Shown: positions 26,568 through 35,865, counted from the first letter of the stretch. The stretch is 64,000 nucleotides of DNA from JAEUOS01 sp965279115 (GCA_965279115.1 OZ257137.1:6758001-6822000); one strand, 5' to 3'. The notes: generated from the sequence alone by a model not told the origin. Numbers and translations: made by a program.

Positions 26568-27191
26568 ATGAACCACCTCGCGCATTTCCTGCTCGCGCCC
26601 AGCGACGACGCCGGGCGCGCCGGCACGCTGCTGGGGGATTTCGTGCGTGGCGCCGACCTTTCGGCCTGGCCCGTCGAGGTGGAGCATGCGATCCGCCTGC
26701 ATCGGCGCATCGATGGATTTACCGACACCCATCCGATCCTGATCGAAGCGCGCGGCGCCTTGCCTGCCGCCATGCGGCGCTATGCCGGCATCCTGATGGA
26801 TGTCTATTTCGACCACCTGCTGATCGGGCAATGGGAGCAATGGGCCCCGGGGCCCCTCTCCTGCTTTGCGGACGAGGTTCACGACGCGCTCGCCCGGCTT
26901 GCGCCAACCCTGCCCGCCCCCGCGGACCGGGTCGCCGGCGGCATGGCGGCGCACAAGGGCCTGCTGGCGAGCGCGACGCATGAGGGCATGGCGCGGATTC
27001 TGGCGCGCATCGGCAAGCGCCTGTCGCGCCCGGTGGCGCTTGAAGAGGCGCTGCCCGCGCTGACCGACGCCCATGCCACCCTGGACGAGGCGTTCAGGCG
27101 CTTCTTTCCGGCCTTGCAGGCCGAGGCCACCGCCTACCGCGCCGCTTCGACCCTGAGTATGCGTCCGTCGGCATTGTCGGTCAGCAGGTAG
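26568..27191 (+). CDS. acpH: Acyl carrier protein phosphodiesterase (AcpH-like)
   Basis: A 207-residue HD-like hydrolase that removes the 4'-phosphopantetheine arm from acyl carrier protein. It starts MNHLAHFLLA and has GDFVRG, IRLHRRIDGFTDTHP and GILMDVYFDHLL, the conserved metal- and substrate-binding blocks. The last 19 codons run antisense over the 3' end of the sugar dehydrogenase gene (58 bases shared), giving a C-terminus that looks non-conserved. Confidence 0.88.
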   Translation: MNHLAHFLLAPSDDAGRAGTLLGDFVRGADLSAWPVEVEHAIRLHRRIDGFTDTHPILIEARGALPAAMRRYAGILMDVYFDHLLIGQWEQWAPGPLSCFADEVHDALARLAPTLPAPADRVAGGMAAHKGLLASATHEGMARILARIGKRLSRPVALEEALPALTDAHATLDEAFRRFFPALQAEATAYRAASTLSMRPSALSVSR

Positions 27192-28261
27192 ACCAGCCCG
27201 TCGGGCCCGACGCGCACGTCGCGCACCCGCTCACCCAGCCCCTGGAGCAGGCGTTCCTCGCGCACGACCTTGCCGCCCTCAAGCTGCAACCGTGCCAGAA
27301 GGCCGAACTTGAGCGAGCCCACCAGCAGGCTACCCTTCCAGCCCGGAATCGCCGTAGCGTCGTAGTACGCCATGCCGGAAGGGGCGATCGAGGGATCCCA
27401 ATAATGGACCGGCTGCTCCATGCCGGCTTTCGCGGTGCCTTCGCCGATGGGCAGCCCGGAGTAGTCCCGGCCATAGGTGATGACCGGCCAACCGTGGTTG
27501 CGCCCGGCCTCGGGATGATTGATTTCGTCGCCGCCGCGCGCACCGTGCTCCACTGTCCACAAGGCACCGGTGGCCGGATGCAGGATCGCCCCCTGGATGT
27601 TGCGGTGACCGTAGGACCAGATTTCCGGCAACACACCCGACCGGCCGGCGAACGGATTGTCCGGTGGCGCACCGCCCTCGGGCCGGATGCGCACCACCTT
27701 GCCCAGATGAACCCCGAGGTCCTGCGAGCGCTCGCGCTGGCCGCGCTCGCCCAGTCCCACCCACAGGTTGCCGTCGCGCGCCTGCACGATGCGCGAGCCG
27801 AAATGCAGGCCGCCGCGCACCTTGGGCATCTGGCGAAAGATCACCTTGACATCCTCCAGCGCGTTTGCGCCGAGCCGCGCGCGTGCGACGCTGGTCGCGG
27901 CGCCGCCATCGCCCGGCTCCGAAAACGTGAAATAGATCACCCGGCTGGTGGAAAAGTCGCGATCGAGCACAACGTCGAGCAACCCGCCTTGTCCCTGCGC
28001 GAATACCGCGGGCAGGTTGGCCAGGGGTGCGCCGAGGCTGCCGTCTCGCGCGACCACACGCATGCGCCCCGGGCGCTCGGTGACCAGCATGCGGCCGTCC
28101 GGAAGGAAGGCCAGCGCCCATGGATTCTCCAGCCCGCGCGCCGCCGTGGTCACGCGCAACGATCCGTGCTCGCCGCGAAACTCCTGGGCGGGGGCGGCGA
28201 AAGCGGCGGTGCCGAATAGCGCCACGCAGAGGTATCGACACAAGCCTTGAACAAGCGTCAT
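27134..28261 (-). CDS. PQQ-dependent aldose sugar dehydrogenase (YliI/Asd-like)
   Basis: A 375-residue secreted beta-propeller quinoprotein, start ATG 28261. It has a signal peptide of about 25 residues (ending AFAAPA). Family blocks include GLENPWALAFLPDGRMLVTE, GGLHFGSR, GHRNIQG and EHGARGGDEINHP, with the catalytic and PQQ/calcium residues lying in this set. It oxidises aldoses to lactones in the periplasm if PQQ is available. No PQQ synthesis genes are in the window. Confidence 0.9.
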   Translation of the reverse strand: MTLVQGLCRYLCVALFGTAAFAAPAQEFRGEHGSLRVTTAARGLENPWALAFLPDGRMLVTERPGRMRVVARDGSLGAPLANLPAVFAQGQGGLLDVVLDRDFSTSRVIYFTFSEPGDGGAATSVARARLGANALEDVKVIFRQMPKVRGGLHFGSRIVQARDGNLWVGLGERGQRERSQDLGVHLGKVVRIRPEGGAPPDNPFAGRSGVLPEIWSYGHRNIQGAILHPATGALWTVEHGARGGDEINHPEAGRNHGWPVITYGRDYSGLPIGEGTAKAGMEQPVHYWDPSIAPSGMAYYDATAIPGWKGSLLVGSLKFGLLARLQLEGGKVVREERLLQGLGERVRDVRVGPDGLVYLLTDNADGRILRVEAAR

Positions 28262-28398
28262 GAAATGCCAATCCGGGGTTGCGGGTGGAGGCCGGGAGCG
28301 TAACACCTCCTTACAAACCGTCACAGTTGTGCGTAGGCGCCATGCGCATACTGCACGTTCATTGCAACACGCACTATCGCGTGATGGAGGAAATCCAA

Positions 28399-29223
28399 AT
28401 GGTCCAAGTCATTCGTACCGCCCCCCGCCTGCACCCGCTGGTCGCCGCCGCTGCAGTGTCAGTCATCGCTGTCTCCGCCGCTGGCGTCGGCGTCATGACC
28501 GGGCTGATCCCGGGCAGCCACGCGGGCAACACCCCGGTCCAACCATCCGCGGGCGGCATCCCTCCGGCTGCCGTCTTCAGCCAGGCGACAACGGCAGCGC
28601 CGGTGCCCTCCATCGCGCCGGCCCCGGTTGCCGCGACTGAGGCACCCGCGCCCCGTGCGACGCCCAAGCCCCGCGTGGTCAAGGTAGCCACGACCGAGCA
28701 TGTCCGCGAGGAATCGGCGCCTGTCAGAACCGGCACCTTGCCGGCCGTGTCCGGTTCGCCATCGCGGCATGAAGCGCCCGAACCCTATCCCGCCGGCAAC
28801 ACCGGCACCGGCTACGGCGCTGCCTCGATTCCCGGATATGGTTCCGCACCCGTCCAGGTCGTGCAGGCGCCGGTGGCCAAGCCGGTCTGCGCCAACTGCG
28901 GCGTGATCGATGCCATCATCGAAACCGAGAAGCCCGGCGAGGGCTCCGGGGTAGGCATCGCCGGCGGCGCCCTTGGTGGCGCGGTGATCGGCAAGCAATT
29001 CGGCAACGGCCGCGGGCAGGATGCGCTGACCATCCTCGGCGCCATCGGCGGCGCCATCGCCGGCCACCAGGTCGAAAAGAAGGTGCGCTCGACCAAGACC
29101 TACGAGGTACGCGTGCGCATGGAAGACGGCAGCATCCGCAGCGTGAACCAGGCCACCGCACCGACCTGGCGCAGCGGTGACCGGGTCCGGCTTGAGGGCG
29201 ACAACATCAGCCTGAACACCTGA
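28399..29223 (+). CDS. Glycine-zipper 2TM domain protein, probably envelope-associated
   Basis: A 274-residue protein starting at ATG 28399 after GGAGGAAA. An N-terminal hydrophobic helix (about 12-35) may be a signal anchor. A long Pro/Ala-rich region leads to CANCGVID and then the glycine zipper IAGGALGGAVIGKQFGNGRG and GAIGGAIAGHQVEKK, as in SlyB and related outer-membrane proteins. A strong terminator follows. Confidence 0.8.
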   Translation: MVQVIRTAPRLHPLVAAAAVSVIAVSAAGVGVMTGLIPGSHAGNTPVQPSAGGIPPAAVFSQATTAAPVPSIAPAPVAATEAPAPRATPKPRVVKVATTEHVREESAPVRTGTLPAVSGSPSRHEAPEPYPAGNTGTGYGAASIPGYGSAPVQVVQAPVAKPVCANCGVIDAIIETEKPGEGSGVGIAGGALGGAVIGKQFGNGRGQDALTILGAIGGAIAGHQVEKKVRSTKTYEVRVRMEDGSIRSVNQATAPTWRSGDRVRLEGDNISLNT

Positions 29224-29245
29224 ACCTGCGTCATGCAACAATCGA

Positions 29246-29271
29246 GGGCGGCCCGACGGGCCGCCCTTTTT
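29246..29271 (+). terminator. Rho-independent terminator after the glycine-zipper gene
   Basis: GGGCGGCCC and GGGCCGCCC pair over nine bases with a three-base loop, then TTTTT. Confidence 0.9.
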
Positions 29272-29299
29272 CATTCCGGCGCCACGTGCCGCCGCTTCG

Positions 29300-30160
29300 A
29301 TGCCGCTCTCCGCCCTGCTGCTGATCCTGGTGGCCGCCTGGTGCCATGCCACCTGGAACCTGTTCCTGAAAAAAAGCCGTGGCGGCGGCATCGCGTTCTT
29401 CTGGCTGGTCGCCTGGTTCGAGAGCCTCATCTATGCGCCCCTGGCGCTGATGCATGCCGTGCAGTCGGGGTGGCGACCCGACGCCCTTGCCCTGGGCATG
29501 ATGCTGGGTTCGGCATTGATTCACGTCGCCTACTTCGTGTTCCTCGACCGCGGCTACCGCAGCGGCGATCTTTCGGTGGTGTATCCGCTGGCGCGCGCGA
29601 GCGGCCCCCTGATGACCATCGTCGCGGCCATCGTGTTGCTGGGCGAGCGCCCGGCGCCGGTCGCGCTGGCCGGCGCATTGCTGATCGGCGGCGGCGCGGT
29701 GCTGCTATCAGGCAACCCGCTGGCGATGTTCCAGCGCGGCGGTCAGGGCGTGGGCTTTGCGCTGGCCACCGGAGCGATGATCGCGATTTATACGGTGTGG
29801 GACAGGCAGGCGGTCGCGGCGCTCATGATTCCGCCGATCATCTACTACTGGGGTTCCATCGTCATGCGCCTTGTGGCAACCACGCCCGCCAGCCTGAAGC
29901 GGCTGCCCGAGGTGCGCGCCATCTGGCAGCATGACAAGCGCGCGGTGCTGGCGGTAGCCATCCTCTCGCCGCTCTCGTATTGCCTGGCGCTTTACGCCAT
30001 GCAGGTGGCGCCGCTCTCCTATGTGGCGCCGGCACGCGAAACCAGCATCCTGGTGGCGGCGCTGTATGGCGCGCACCTGCTCAAGGAAGGCGATGTGGCA
30101 CGCCGCCTGACTGCGGCGGCGATGATGGTTGCGGGACTGGCGGCAATCGCCCTGGCGTGA
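29300..30160 (+). CDS. EamA/DMT-family transporter
   Basis: A 286-residue inner-membrane protein with about ten helices in two EamA repeats (for example GALLIGGGAVLLSG and VAPLSYVAPARETSILVAAL). Family members export amino acids or other metabolites. The substrate is not deducible. It converges on the isc operon. Confidence 0.85.
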   Translation: MPLSALLLILVAAWCHATWNLFLKKSRGGGIAFFWLVAWFESLIYAPLALMHAVQSGWRPDALALGMMLGSALIHVAYFVFLDRGYRSGDLSVVYPLARASGPLMTIVAAIVLLGERPAPVALAGALLIGGGAVLLSGNPLAMFQRGGQGVGFALATGAMIAIYTVWDRQAVAALMIPPIIYYWGSIVMRLVATTPASLKRLPEVRAIWQHDKRAVLAVAILSPLSYCLALYAMQVAPLSYVAPARETSILVAALYGAHLLKEGDVARRLTAAAMMVAGLAAIALA

Positions 30161-30177
30161 GCCGGGGCGCAGACGAT

Positions 30178-30372
30178 TCAGTCGGCTTCGTCGATCCACA
30201 TCATCTGGATCGCCTCAAGGATCTTCTCGCCCGAGCGGTTGGGGTCGTCGTTGAAGCCCGGCAGGGCACATACCCAGGCATGCAGGTCGGTGAAGCGCAC
30301 CTGCAGCGGATCCACGTCGGGATGCGCCTCGGTCAAGGCGATGGCAATGTCGCGGGTATCAGTCCATTTCAT
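30178..30372 (-). CDS. iscX: Iron-sulfur assembly protein IscX
   Basis: A 64-residue acidic protein, last gene of the isc operon, with DTRDIAIALTEAHPDVDP and FNDDPNRSGEKILEAIQMMW. IscX binds IscS and modulates cluster synthesis. Confidence 0.95.
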   Translation of the reverse strand: MKWTDTRDIAIALTEAHPDVDPLQVRFTDLHAWVCALPGFNDDPNRSGEKILEAIQMMWIDEAD

Positions 30373-30391
30373 GTCGTCTTTCTCCAGGCGG

Positions 30392-30733
30392 CTAGTGCTT
30401 GCCTTCCTTCGCCATGTTGATGGTGTATTTGGGAATCTCGATCACCAGATCCGCATCGTCGAGCACGACCTGGCACGAAAGGCGCGAATTCGGCTCCAGG
30501 CCCCAGGCCCGGTCCAGCAGGTCATCTTCCTTTTCTTCCGAAGGCTCGAGGTCCGCGAAACCTTCACGCACGATCACGTGGCAGGTGGTACAGGCACAGG
30601 ACTTTTCGCAGGCATGCTCGATCTCGACACCATTGGCGAGCAAGGCATCGCATAACGACACGCCGGCGGCGGCTTCAATGACGGCGCCATCTGGGCACAA
30701 CTCGACATGGGGCAACACAACGATCTGGGGCAT
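30392..30733 (-). CDS. fdx: Isc-type [2Fe-2S] ferredoxin
   Basis: A 113-residue ferredoxin with the four ligands in CEKSCACTTC and LSCQV. It supplies electrons to cluster assembly on IscU. It follows hscA by 24 bases. Confidence 0.96.
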   Translation of the reverse strand: MPQIVVLPHVELCPDGAVIEAAAGVSLCDALLANGVEIEHACEKSCACTTCHVIVREGFADLEPSEEKEDDLLDRAWGLEPNSRLSCQVVLDDADLVIEIPKYTINMAKEGKH

Positions 30734-30757
30734 GCTTTCTTTCGTTTTCGGGTTTGC

Positions 30758-32632
30758 TCAGGCGCCGACTTCGTCGAGCGTGCGTCCCGCCAGGGCGCTT
30801 CGAACCGACCGGTCCATGCGCTTGCCGGCAAACGCTTCCGTGCCGTGGTTGAGCGCCTCTATGGCGGCCTTGATGGCGAGATGGTCCACGCCCTGCGCCA
30901 CCTGCGCGAGGCTGGCGATCAGTGCATCGATGGCCGCGCGCTCTTCTGCCGAGAGCAGATCCGCATCGACGGCCATTGCTGCTTGCGTCGCGGCGACGAT
31001 CTGTTCCGCCTCCACCTGCTGTTCCTTCAACGCCCGCGCCTTGACGTCGTCGCCGGCGCGTTCGAACGACTCGCGCAGCATGCGGGCGATTTCGTCGTCG
31101 CCCAGCCCGTAGGAGGGCTTGACCGCGATTTCGGCCTTGGCGCCGGTGGTCTTCTCCTCGGCCGACACCGCCAGCAGGCCGTCGGCATCCACCTGGAAGG
31201 TCACGAGGATGCGCGCGGCGCCTGCCACCATGGGCGGGATACCGCGCAATTCAAACTTCGCCAGGGAGCGGCAATCTGCCACGAGGTCGCGCTCGCCCTG
31301 CACCACGTGGATGGCCATCGCAGTCTGGCCGTCCTTGAAGGTGGTGAACTCCTGCGCGCGCGCCACAGGAATGGTGGAATTGCGCGGTATCACGCGCTCG
31401 GCCAGACCGCCCATGGTCTCAAGACCGAGTGACAGCGGGATCACGTCCAGCAGCAACCAGTCATCGCCGTCGGCACGGTTGCCCGCCAGCATGTTGGCCT
31501 GCATGGCGGCACCCAGCGCGACCACTTCGTCTGGATTGAGGTCGGTCAGCGGCCGCATGCCGAAAAGGTGGCTGATCGCGGCATTGACCTGCGGCATGCG
31601 GGTCGACCCGCCCACCAGCACCACGCCCTTGACTTCCCCGGCGGCGAGCCCGGCGTCGCGCAAGGCCTTGCGGGTGGCCACCAGGGTCTTCTTCAGCAGG
31701 TGCTCGGTGAGCGCCTCGAACATCTTGCGGGTGACATGCAGGGCCACCACCTGCCCGTCCTCGCGCGGCACGTTGAAAAAGGTCGATTCCAGGTCTGTCA
31801 GGCGCTCCTTGGCCTGACGCGCCTCGACCAGCAACTTGCGCCGCACGCGCCCGGCGTCCTTCAGATGCGCCTCGCGCACCGCCCAGTCGGCCAGGGCCGC
31901 GTCAAAATCATCGCCGCCCAGCGCGGAATCCCCGCCCGTGGACATCACTTCGAACACGCCCCGCGAAAGTCGCAGGATGGAAATGTCGAAGGTGCCACCG
32001 CCCAGGTCATAGACCGCGTAGACACCTTCGGCGGCATTGTCCAGCCCGTAAGCGATGGCGGCCGCGGTGGGCTCATTGATCAGCCGCAGCACCTCGATGC
32101 CGGCCAGTTTGGCCGCATCCTTGGTGGCCTGGCGCTGGGCATCGTCGAAATACGCCGGAACGGTGATCACCGCGCCCATCAGCTCGCCGCCCAGGCCCTC
32201 TTCAGCGCGAATCCGCAGCGACATGAGGATGTCCGCCGACACCTCGACCGGGCTTTTCTCGCCGGCGCGGGTGCGTACCTTGAGCATGCCGGGGGCGTCG
32301 ACAAAATCGTAGGGCGGCATCGAGGTGCCGCTCGCAGCGCGTACGTCCGCAAGGCTGCGGCCCATGAAGCGCTTGACCGACACGATGGTATTGGCCGGGT
32401 CCCCCGCGGCCTGCGCCGCCGCGGCATGACCCACGGCGTTCACGCCCCTGGCGTCGTAGCGCACCACCGAGGGCAGCAAGGGCCTGCCCTGATGGTCCGG
32501 CAGCACCCGTGCCACGCCGCTCATGACGGCGGCGACCAGCGAATTGGTGGTCCCCAGGTCGATGCCCACCGCCAGCCGGTGCTGGTGCGGCTCGGTGGAC
32601 ATGCCCGGTTCGGAAATCTGCAATAGCGCCAT
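30758..32632 (-). CDS. hscA: Fe-S chaperone HscA (Hsp70 type)
   Basis: A 624-residue Hsp70 homologue. The ATPase domain opens with GIDLGTTNSLVA and has VYDLGGGTFDIS and VLVGGSTRMPQV. The substrate domain follows from about residue 390. It releases clusters from IscU by binding the LPPVK motif, together with HscB, whose gene is 12 bases upstream. Confidence 0.96.
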   Translation of the reverse strand: MALLQISEPGMSTEPHQHRLAVGIDLGTTNSLVAAVMSGVARVLPDHQGRPLLPSVVRYDARGVNAVGHAAAAQAAGDPANTIVSVKRFMGRSLADVRAASGTSMPPYDFVDAPGMLKVRTRAGEKSPVEVSADILMSLRIRAEEGLGGELMGAVITVPAYFDDAQRQATKDAAKLAGIEVLRLINEPTAAAIAYGLDNAAEGVYAVYDLGGGTFDISILRLSRGVFEVMSTGGDSALGGDDFDAALADWAVREAHLKDAGRVRRKLLVEARQAKERLTDLESTFFNVPREDGQVVALHVTRKMFEALTEHLLKKTLVATRKALRDAGLAAGEVKGVVLVGGSTRMPQVNAAISHLFGMRPLTDLNPDEVVALGAAMQANMLAGNRADGDDWLLLDVIPLSLGLETMGGLAERVIPRNSTIPVARAQEFTTFKDGQTAMAIHVVQGERDLVADCRSLAKFELRGIPPMVAGAARILVTFQVDADGLLAVSAEEKTTGAKAEIAVKPSYGLGDDEIARMLRESFERAGDDVKARALKEQQVEAEQIVAATQAAMAVDADLLSAEERAAIDALIASLAQVAQGVDHLAIKAAIEALNHGTEAFAGKRMDRSVRSALAGRTLDEVGA

Positions 32633-32644
32633 GTCAACCGTCCT

Positions 32645-33169
32645 TCAAGCGTCCTCGAGCATCGCGATCGCGTCGCCGATCTCGCCCTCGACCTTTTCCA
32701 GGAACATCAATTGCCGCACCGCCTCGGCCGCCGGTTGCAGCGCCCCGCCGCCCAGATGTGCGGCGAGTTTCTCGTGCCGCGCCCGCTTGTCCGCACGCAG
32801 CCTGGCAAGCAGGCCATCGAGGGCATCGACATTGCGGGCCGCGCGCGCGTCCTCGACTTCCTCGCGCCACTCCATTTGCGCCATCAGGAACGCCGGCTCC
32901 ATCGCGGTATTGGTCTCGGCGCCGATGTCGACGCCCGCCAGCGCGAGCAGATGGATCGCCCGCTTGAGCGGATCCTTGAGCGTGGTATAGGCCTCGTTGG
33001 CGCGCACCGACCATTGCATGGCCGCACGCCGGTCGGCCCCTGCGGCGCCCGCGAAACGGTCCGGATGGACCTTGCTCTGCAACTCGCGATAGGCACGCTC
33101 GAGCGCGGCGATATCGATCCCGAACTCGGGCGCAAGGCCAAGCAAATCAAAGTGTGAGGCGGTATTCAT
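32645..33169 (-). CDS. hscB: Fe-S co-chaperone HscB
   Basis: A 174-residue J-domain protein, start ATG 33169. The HPD motif is in SKVHPDRFAG, and the C-terminal helical domain binds IscU. A hairpin separates it from iscA. Confidence 0.95.
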   Translation of the reverse strand: MNTASHFDLLGLAPEFGIDIAALERAYRELQSKVHPDRFAGAAGADRRAAMQWSVRANEAYTTLKDPLKRAIHLLALAGVDIGAETNTAMEPAFLMAQMEWREEVEDARAARNVDALDGLLARLRADKRARHEKLAAHLGGGALQPAAEAVRQLMFLEKVEGEIGDAIAMLEDA

Positions 33170-33176
33170 CAATGAA

Positions 33177-33206
33177 ACGGGGCTGCCGGTCACCGTGCAG
33201 CCCCGT
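33177..33206 (-). other. Stable intercistronic hairpin between iscA and hscB
   Basis: ACGGGGCTGC and GCAGCCCCGT form a perfect ten-base stem whose loop can pair further (CGGT with ACCG). No T-tract follows. It may stabilise the upstream iscRSUA message or lower hscB expression. Confidence 0.55.
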
Positions 33207-33232
33207 GGCGGGATCGAACGGTCGCGCGGGAA

Positions 33233-33556
33233 TCAGACGTGAAAGCTTTCCCCGCAACCACAACGGTCCTTCTCGTTCGGGTTGTTGAACTTGAATCCCT
33301 CGTTCAATCCCTCGCGGGTGTAATCCAGCTCGGTGCCTTCGAGATAGGCCAGGCTCTTGGGGTCGATGATGACCTTGACACCGTGGCTTTCGAACAACTG
33401 GTCCTCGGGCAAGGTGGCATCCGCGAACTCGAGCTTGTAGGCCATGCCGGAACATCCGGTGGTCTTCACGCCCAGGCGCAGGCCGATGCCACGGCCGCGC
33501 CGCGCGATGTAGTTGGCCACGTGCTTGGCGGCGCTTTCGGTCAGGGTGACAGGCAT
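33233..33556 (-). CDS. iscA: Iron-sulfur assembly protein IscA
   Basis: A 107-residue A-type carrier, start ATG 33556. The ligand cysteines are in TTGCSGMAY and the C-terminal CGCGESF. It accepts and transfers clusters to apo-proteins. Confidence 0.96.
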   Translation of the reverse strand: MPVTLTESAAKHVANYIARRGRGIGLRLGVKTTGCSGMAYKLEFADATLPEDQLFESHGVKVIIDPKSLAYLEGTELDYTREGLNEGFKFNNPNEKDRCGCGESFHV

Positions 33557-33588
33557 GATGATTTCCGCTCGTACAAAAAGGTTGGCAC

Positions 33589-33990
33589 TCAGGCGGCTTT
33601 CTTGTCTTCCACCACGTGCTTGGCGCGGTAATCCGTGATCGCCGCCTTGATCGCGTCTTCGGCGAGTATCGAGCAATGGATCTTGACCGGCGGCAAGGCG
33701 AGCTCTTCGGCGATCTGGGTGTTCTTGATGCCCATGGCTTCGTCGAGCGTCTTGCCCTTGACCCATTCGGTCACCAGGCTGGAGGAGGCAATGGCCGAAC
33801 CGCAGCCATACGTCTTGAACTTGGCGTCCTCGATGCGACCGTCCGCGCCCACCCGGATCTGCAGCTTCATGACGTCGCCGCAGGCCGGCGCGCCCACCAT
33901 GCCGGTACCGACCGCGTCGTCGCCTTTTTCGAACGAGCCGACGTTGCGGGGATTCTCGTAGTGATCCAACAATTTTTCGCTGTATGCCAT
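33589..33990 (-). CDS. iscU: Iron-sulfur cluster scaffold IscU
   Basis: A 133-residue scaffold, start ATG 33990 (MAYSEKLLDHYENPRN). The three cluster cysteines are in GAPACGD, YGCGSA and IHCSIL, and the HscA-binding LPPVK motif precedes the last one. Confidence 0.97.
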   Translation of the reverse strand: MAYSEKLLDHYENPRNVGSFEKGDDAVGTGMVGAPACGDVMKLQIRVGADGRIEDAKFKTYGCGSAIASSSLVTEWVKGKTLDEAMGIKNTQIAEELALPPVKIHCSILAEDAIKAAITDYRAKHVVEDKKAA

Positions 33991-34028
33991 GTTGTTGCCT
34001 CTTCGACTTTCGGTTGCCTGCGGCGCGC

Positions 34029-35237
34029 CTAGTGCGCCGCCCACTGGACGGTGTTGAGGTCAACGCCGTCCTTGTACATTTCCCAGAGCGGCGAGAGGTC
34101 CCGCAGTTTACCAATCTTGGCCTTGATCAATTTCACCGCGAAATCGATCTCTTCCTCGGTGGTGAAACGCCCCAGGGTGAAGCGGATGGAGGAATGCGCG
34201 AGCTCGTCGCTGCGCCCGAGCGCGCGCAGCACATACGACGGCTCGAGGCTGGCCGAAGTGCAGGCCGAGCCGCTGGAGACCGCGATGTCCTTGATCGCCA
34301 TGATGAGCGACTCGCCCTCGACGAAATTGAAGCTCATGTTGAGGTTGTGCGGCACCCGGTGTTCGAGGTGGCCGTTGACATACACCTCCTCCATCTCCGA
34401 CAGGCCGGCCAGCAGGCGGTCACGCAACATGCGCACGCGCTCGTTCTCGGTGCCCATTTCCTCGCGGGCAAGACGGAAGGCCTCGCCCATGCCGACGATC
34501 TGGTGCGGCGCGAGCGTGCCGGAGCGAAAACCCCGCTCGTGGCCGCCGCCGTGCATTTGCGCCTCCAGGCGCACACGCGGCTTGCGACGCACGTAGAGCG
34601 CGCCGATGCCCTTGGGGCCGTAGGTCTTGTGCGCGCACAGCGACATCAGGTCGACCTTCAGGGTGGACAGGTCGATGGCCACCTTGCCGGTGGCCTGCGC
34701 GGCGTCGACGTGGAAGATGATGCCCTTGGCGCGGCAGATCTCGCCGATCTCGGCGATTGGCTGGATCACGCCGATCTCGTTGTTGACGAACATGATCGAC
34801 ACCAGGATGGTGTCCGGGCGGATCGCCGCCTTGAACTTCTCCATGTCGAGCAGGCCGTCGGGCTCGGGGTCGAGATAGGTCACCTCGAAACCCTGGCGCT
34901 CGAGGTCGCGGCAGGTGTCGATCACCGCCTTGTGCTCGATCGACATGGTGATGATATGGCGGCCCTTGGACTTGTAGAACTGCGCCGCGCCCTTGATGGC
35001 CAGGTTGTCGGATTCGGTCGCGCCGGAGGTCCAGACGATCTCCTTGGCATCCGCGCCGATCAGCTTGGCGACATCCTCACGGGCCTGTTCCACGGCCTCC
35101 TCTGCGGTCCAGCCATAGGCGTGCGAACGCGAGGCCGGATTGCCGTATTCCTCTGTGAGGAAGGTCATCATGCGCTTGGCAACGCGCGGGTCCACCGGGG
35201 TGGTGGCCGAATTGTCCAGGTAAATCGGGAATTTCAT
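34029..35237 (-). CDS. iscS: Cysteine desulfurase IscS
   Basis: A 402-residue PLP enzyme providing sulfur from cysteine. The PLP lysine lies in CAHKTYGPKG, the active cysteine in SSGSACTSAS, and the protein begins with YLDNSATTPVDPRV. The family length is normal. Confidence 0.97.
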   Translation of the reverse strand: MKFPIYLDNSATTPVDPRVAKRMMTFLTEEYGNPASRSHAYGWTAEEAVEQAREDVAKLIGADAKEIVWTSGATESDNLAIKGAAQFYKSKGRHIITMSIEHKAVIDTCRDLERQGFEVTYLDPEPDGLLDMEKFKAAIRPDTILVSIMFVNNEIGVIQPIAEIGEICRAKGIIFHVDAAQATGKVAIDLSTLKVDLMSLCAHKTYGPKGIGALYVRRKPRVRLEAQMHGGGHERGFRSGTLAPHQIVGMGEAFRLAREEMGTENERVRMLRDRLLAGLSEMEEVYVNGHLEHRVPHNLNMSFNFVEGESLIMAIKDIAVSSGSACTSASLEPSYVLRALGRSDELAHSSIRFTLGRFTTEEEIDFAVKLIKAKIGKLRDLSPLWEMYKDGVDLNTVQWAAH

Positions 35238-35258
35238 CTCAATACCATCAATAGGGAG

Positions 35259-35792
35259 TTACGCGGGGACCACCTGGCGCGGATTGGCGCGCCGGCGCTC
35301 GACAACCACCGACTGCACCGGCGCGATGCCGGCGGCGGCCTCGCGCTCGCGCTGCTGGCGTACCAGATCGGCCAGGGTGACCGATTCGAGATATTCGTGC
35401 ATTTTGCGATTCAGCGTCGCCCACAGGTCGTGCGTCATGCACTGCCCCTTGCGGATGCCCTCGTCGGACAAGCCACCGCCAACACGCCCGGTCTCATGGC
35501 AATCCTGGCGGCCGCCGCACATGGTCGCGTCGAGCGGTTCGTCGACCGCCGCGATCACGTCGGCCACCGTCACGCGCTCAAGCACGCGCGCCATGGTGTA
35601 GCCGCCACCCGGACCGCGCACCGAATCGACGATGCCATGCCGGCGCAACTTGCCGAACAACTGCTCCAGGTAGGACAGCGAAATCCCCTGCCGCTCGCTG
35701 ATTGCCGCCAGGGTTACCGGCCCGTTGGCGTCGCGCAGCGCCAGGTCGATCATCGCGGTGACGGCGAACCGTCCTTTGGTCGTCAGTCTCAT
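35259..35792 (-). CDS. iscR: Iron-sulfur-responsive regulator IscR (long-spaced cysteines)
   Basis: A 177-residue Rrf2-family repressor. The winged helix (residues 1-60) includes ISLSYLEQLFGKLR. The [2Fe-2S] ligands are Cys92, Cys98 and Cys118; His121 matches the fourth ligand (His107 in E. coli). In E. coli the third cysteine is at 104, so 14 extra residues (about 100-115, Gly-rich) lie between the second and third ligands. The gene heads the isc operon behind two IscR-like sites, consistent with autorepression. Confidence 0.95.
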   Translation of the reverse strand: MRLTTKGRFAVTAMIDLALRDANGPVTLAAISERQGISLSYLEQLFGKLRRHGIVDSVRGPGGGYTMARVLERVTVADVIAAVDEPLDATMCGGRQDCHETGRVGGGLSDEGIRKGQCMTHDLWATLNRKMHEYLESVTLADLVRQQREREAAAGIAPVQSVVVERRRANPRQVVPA

Positions 35793-35841
35793 GGGTTACA
35801 CCTTTCGGGAGTTCGGTCGCTTCGGAACTTGCAACAGACTC

Positions 35842-35865
35842 ATTCCCGAGCGAATGACTCAAGTA
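35842..35865 (-). promoter_or_regulatory. IscR type 1-like site, proximal
   Basis: On the minus strand the 24 bases begin TACTTGAGTC and end GGGAAT. They align without gaps to the second site 29 bases further upstream (same TACTTGA start and GGGAAT end). The site covers the -10 box of the isc promoter. Confidence 0.65.
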
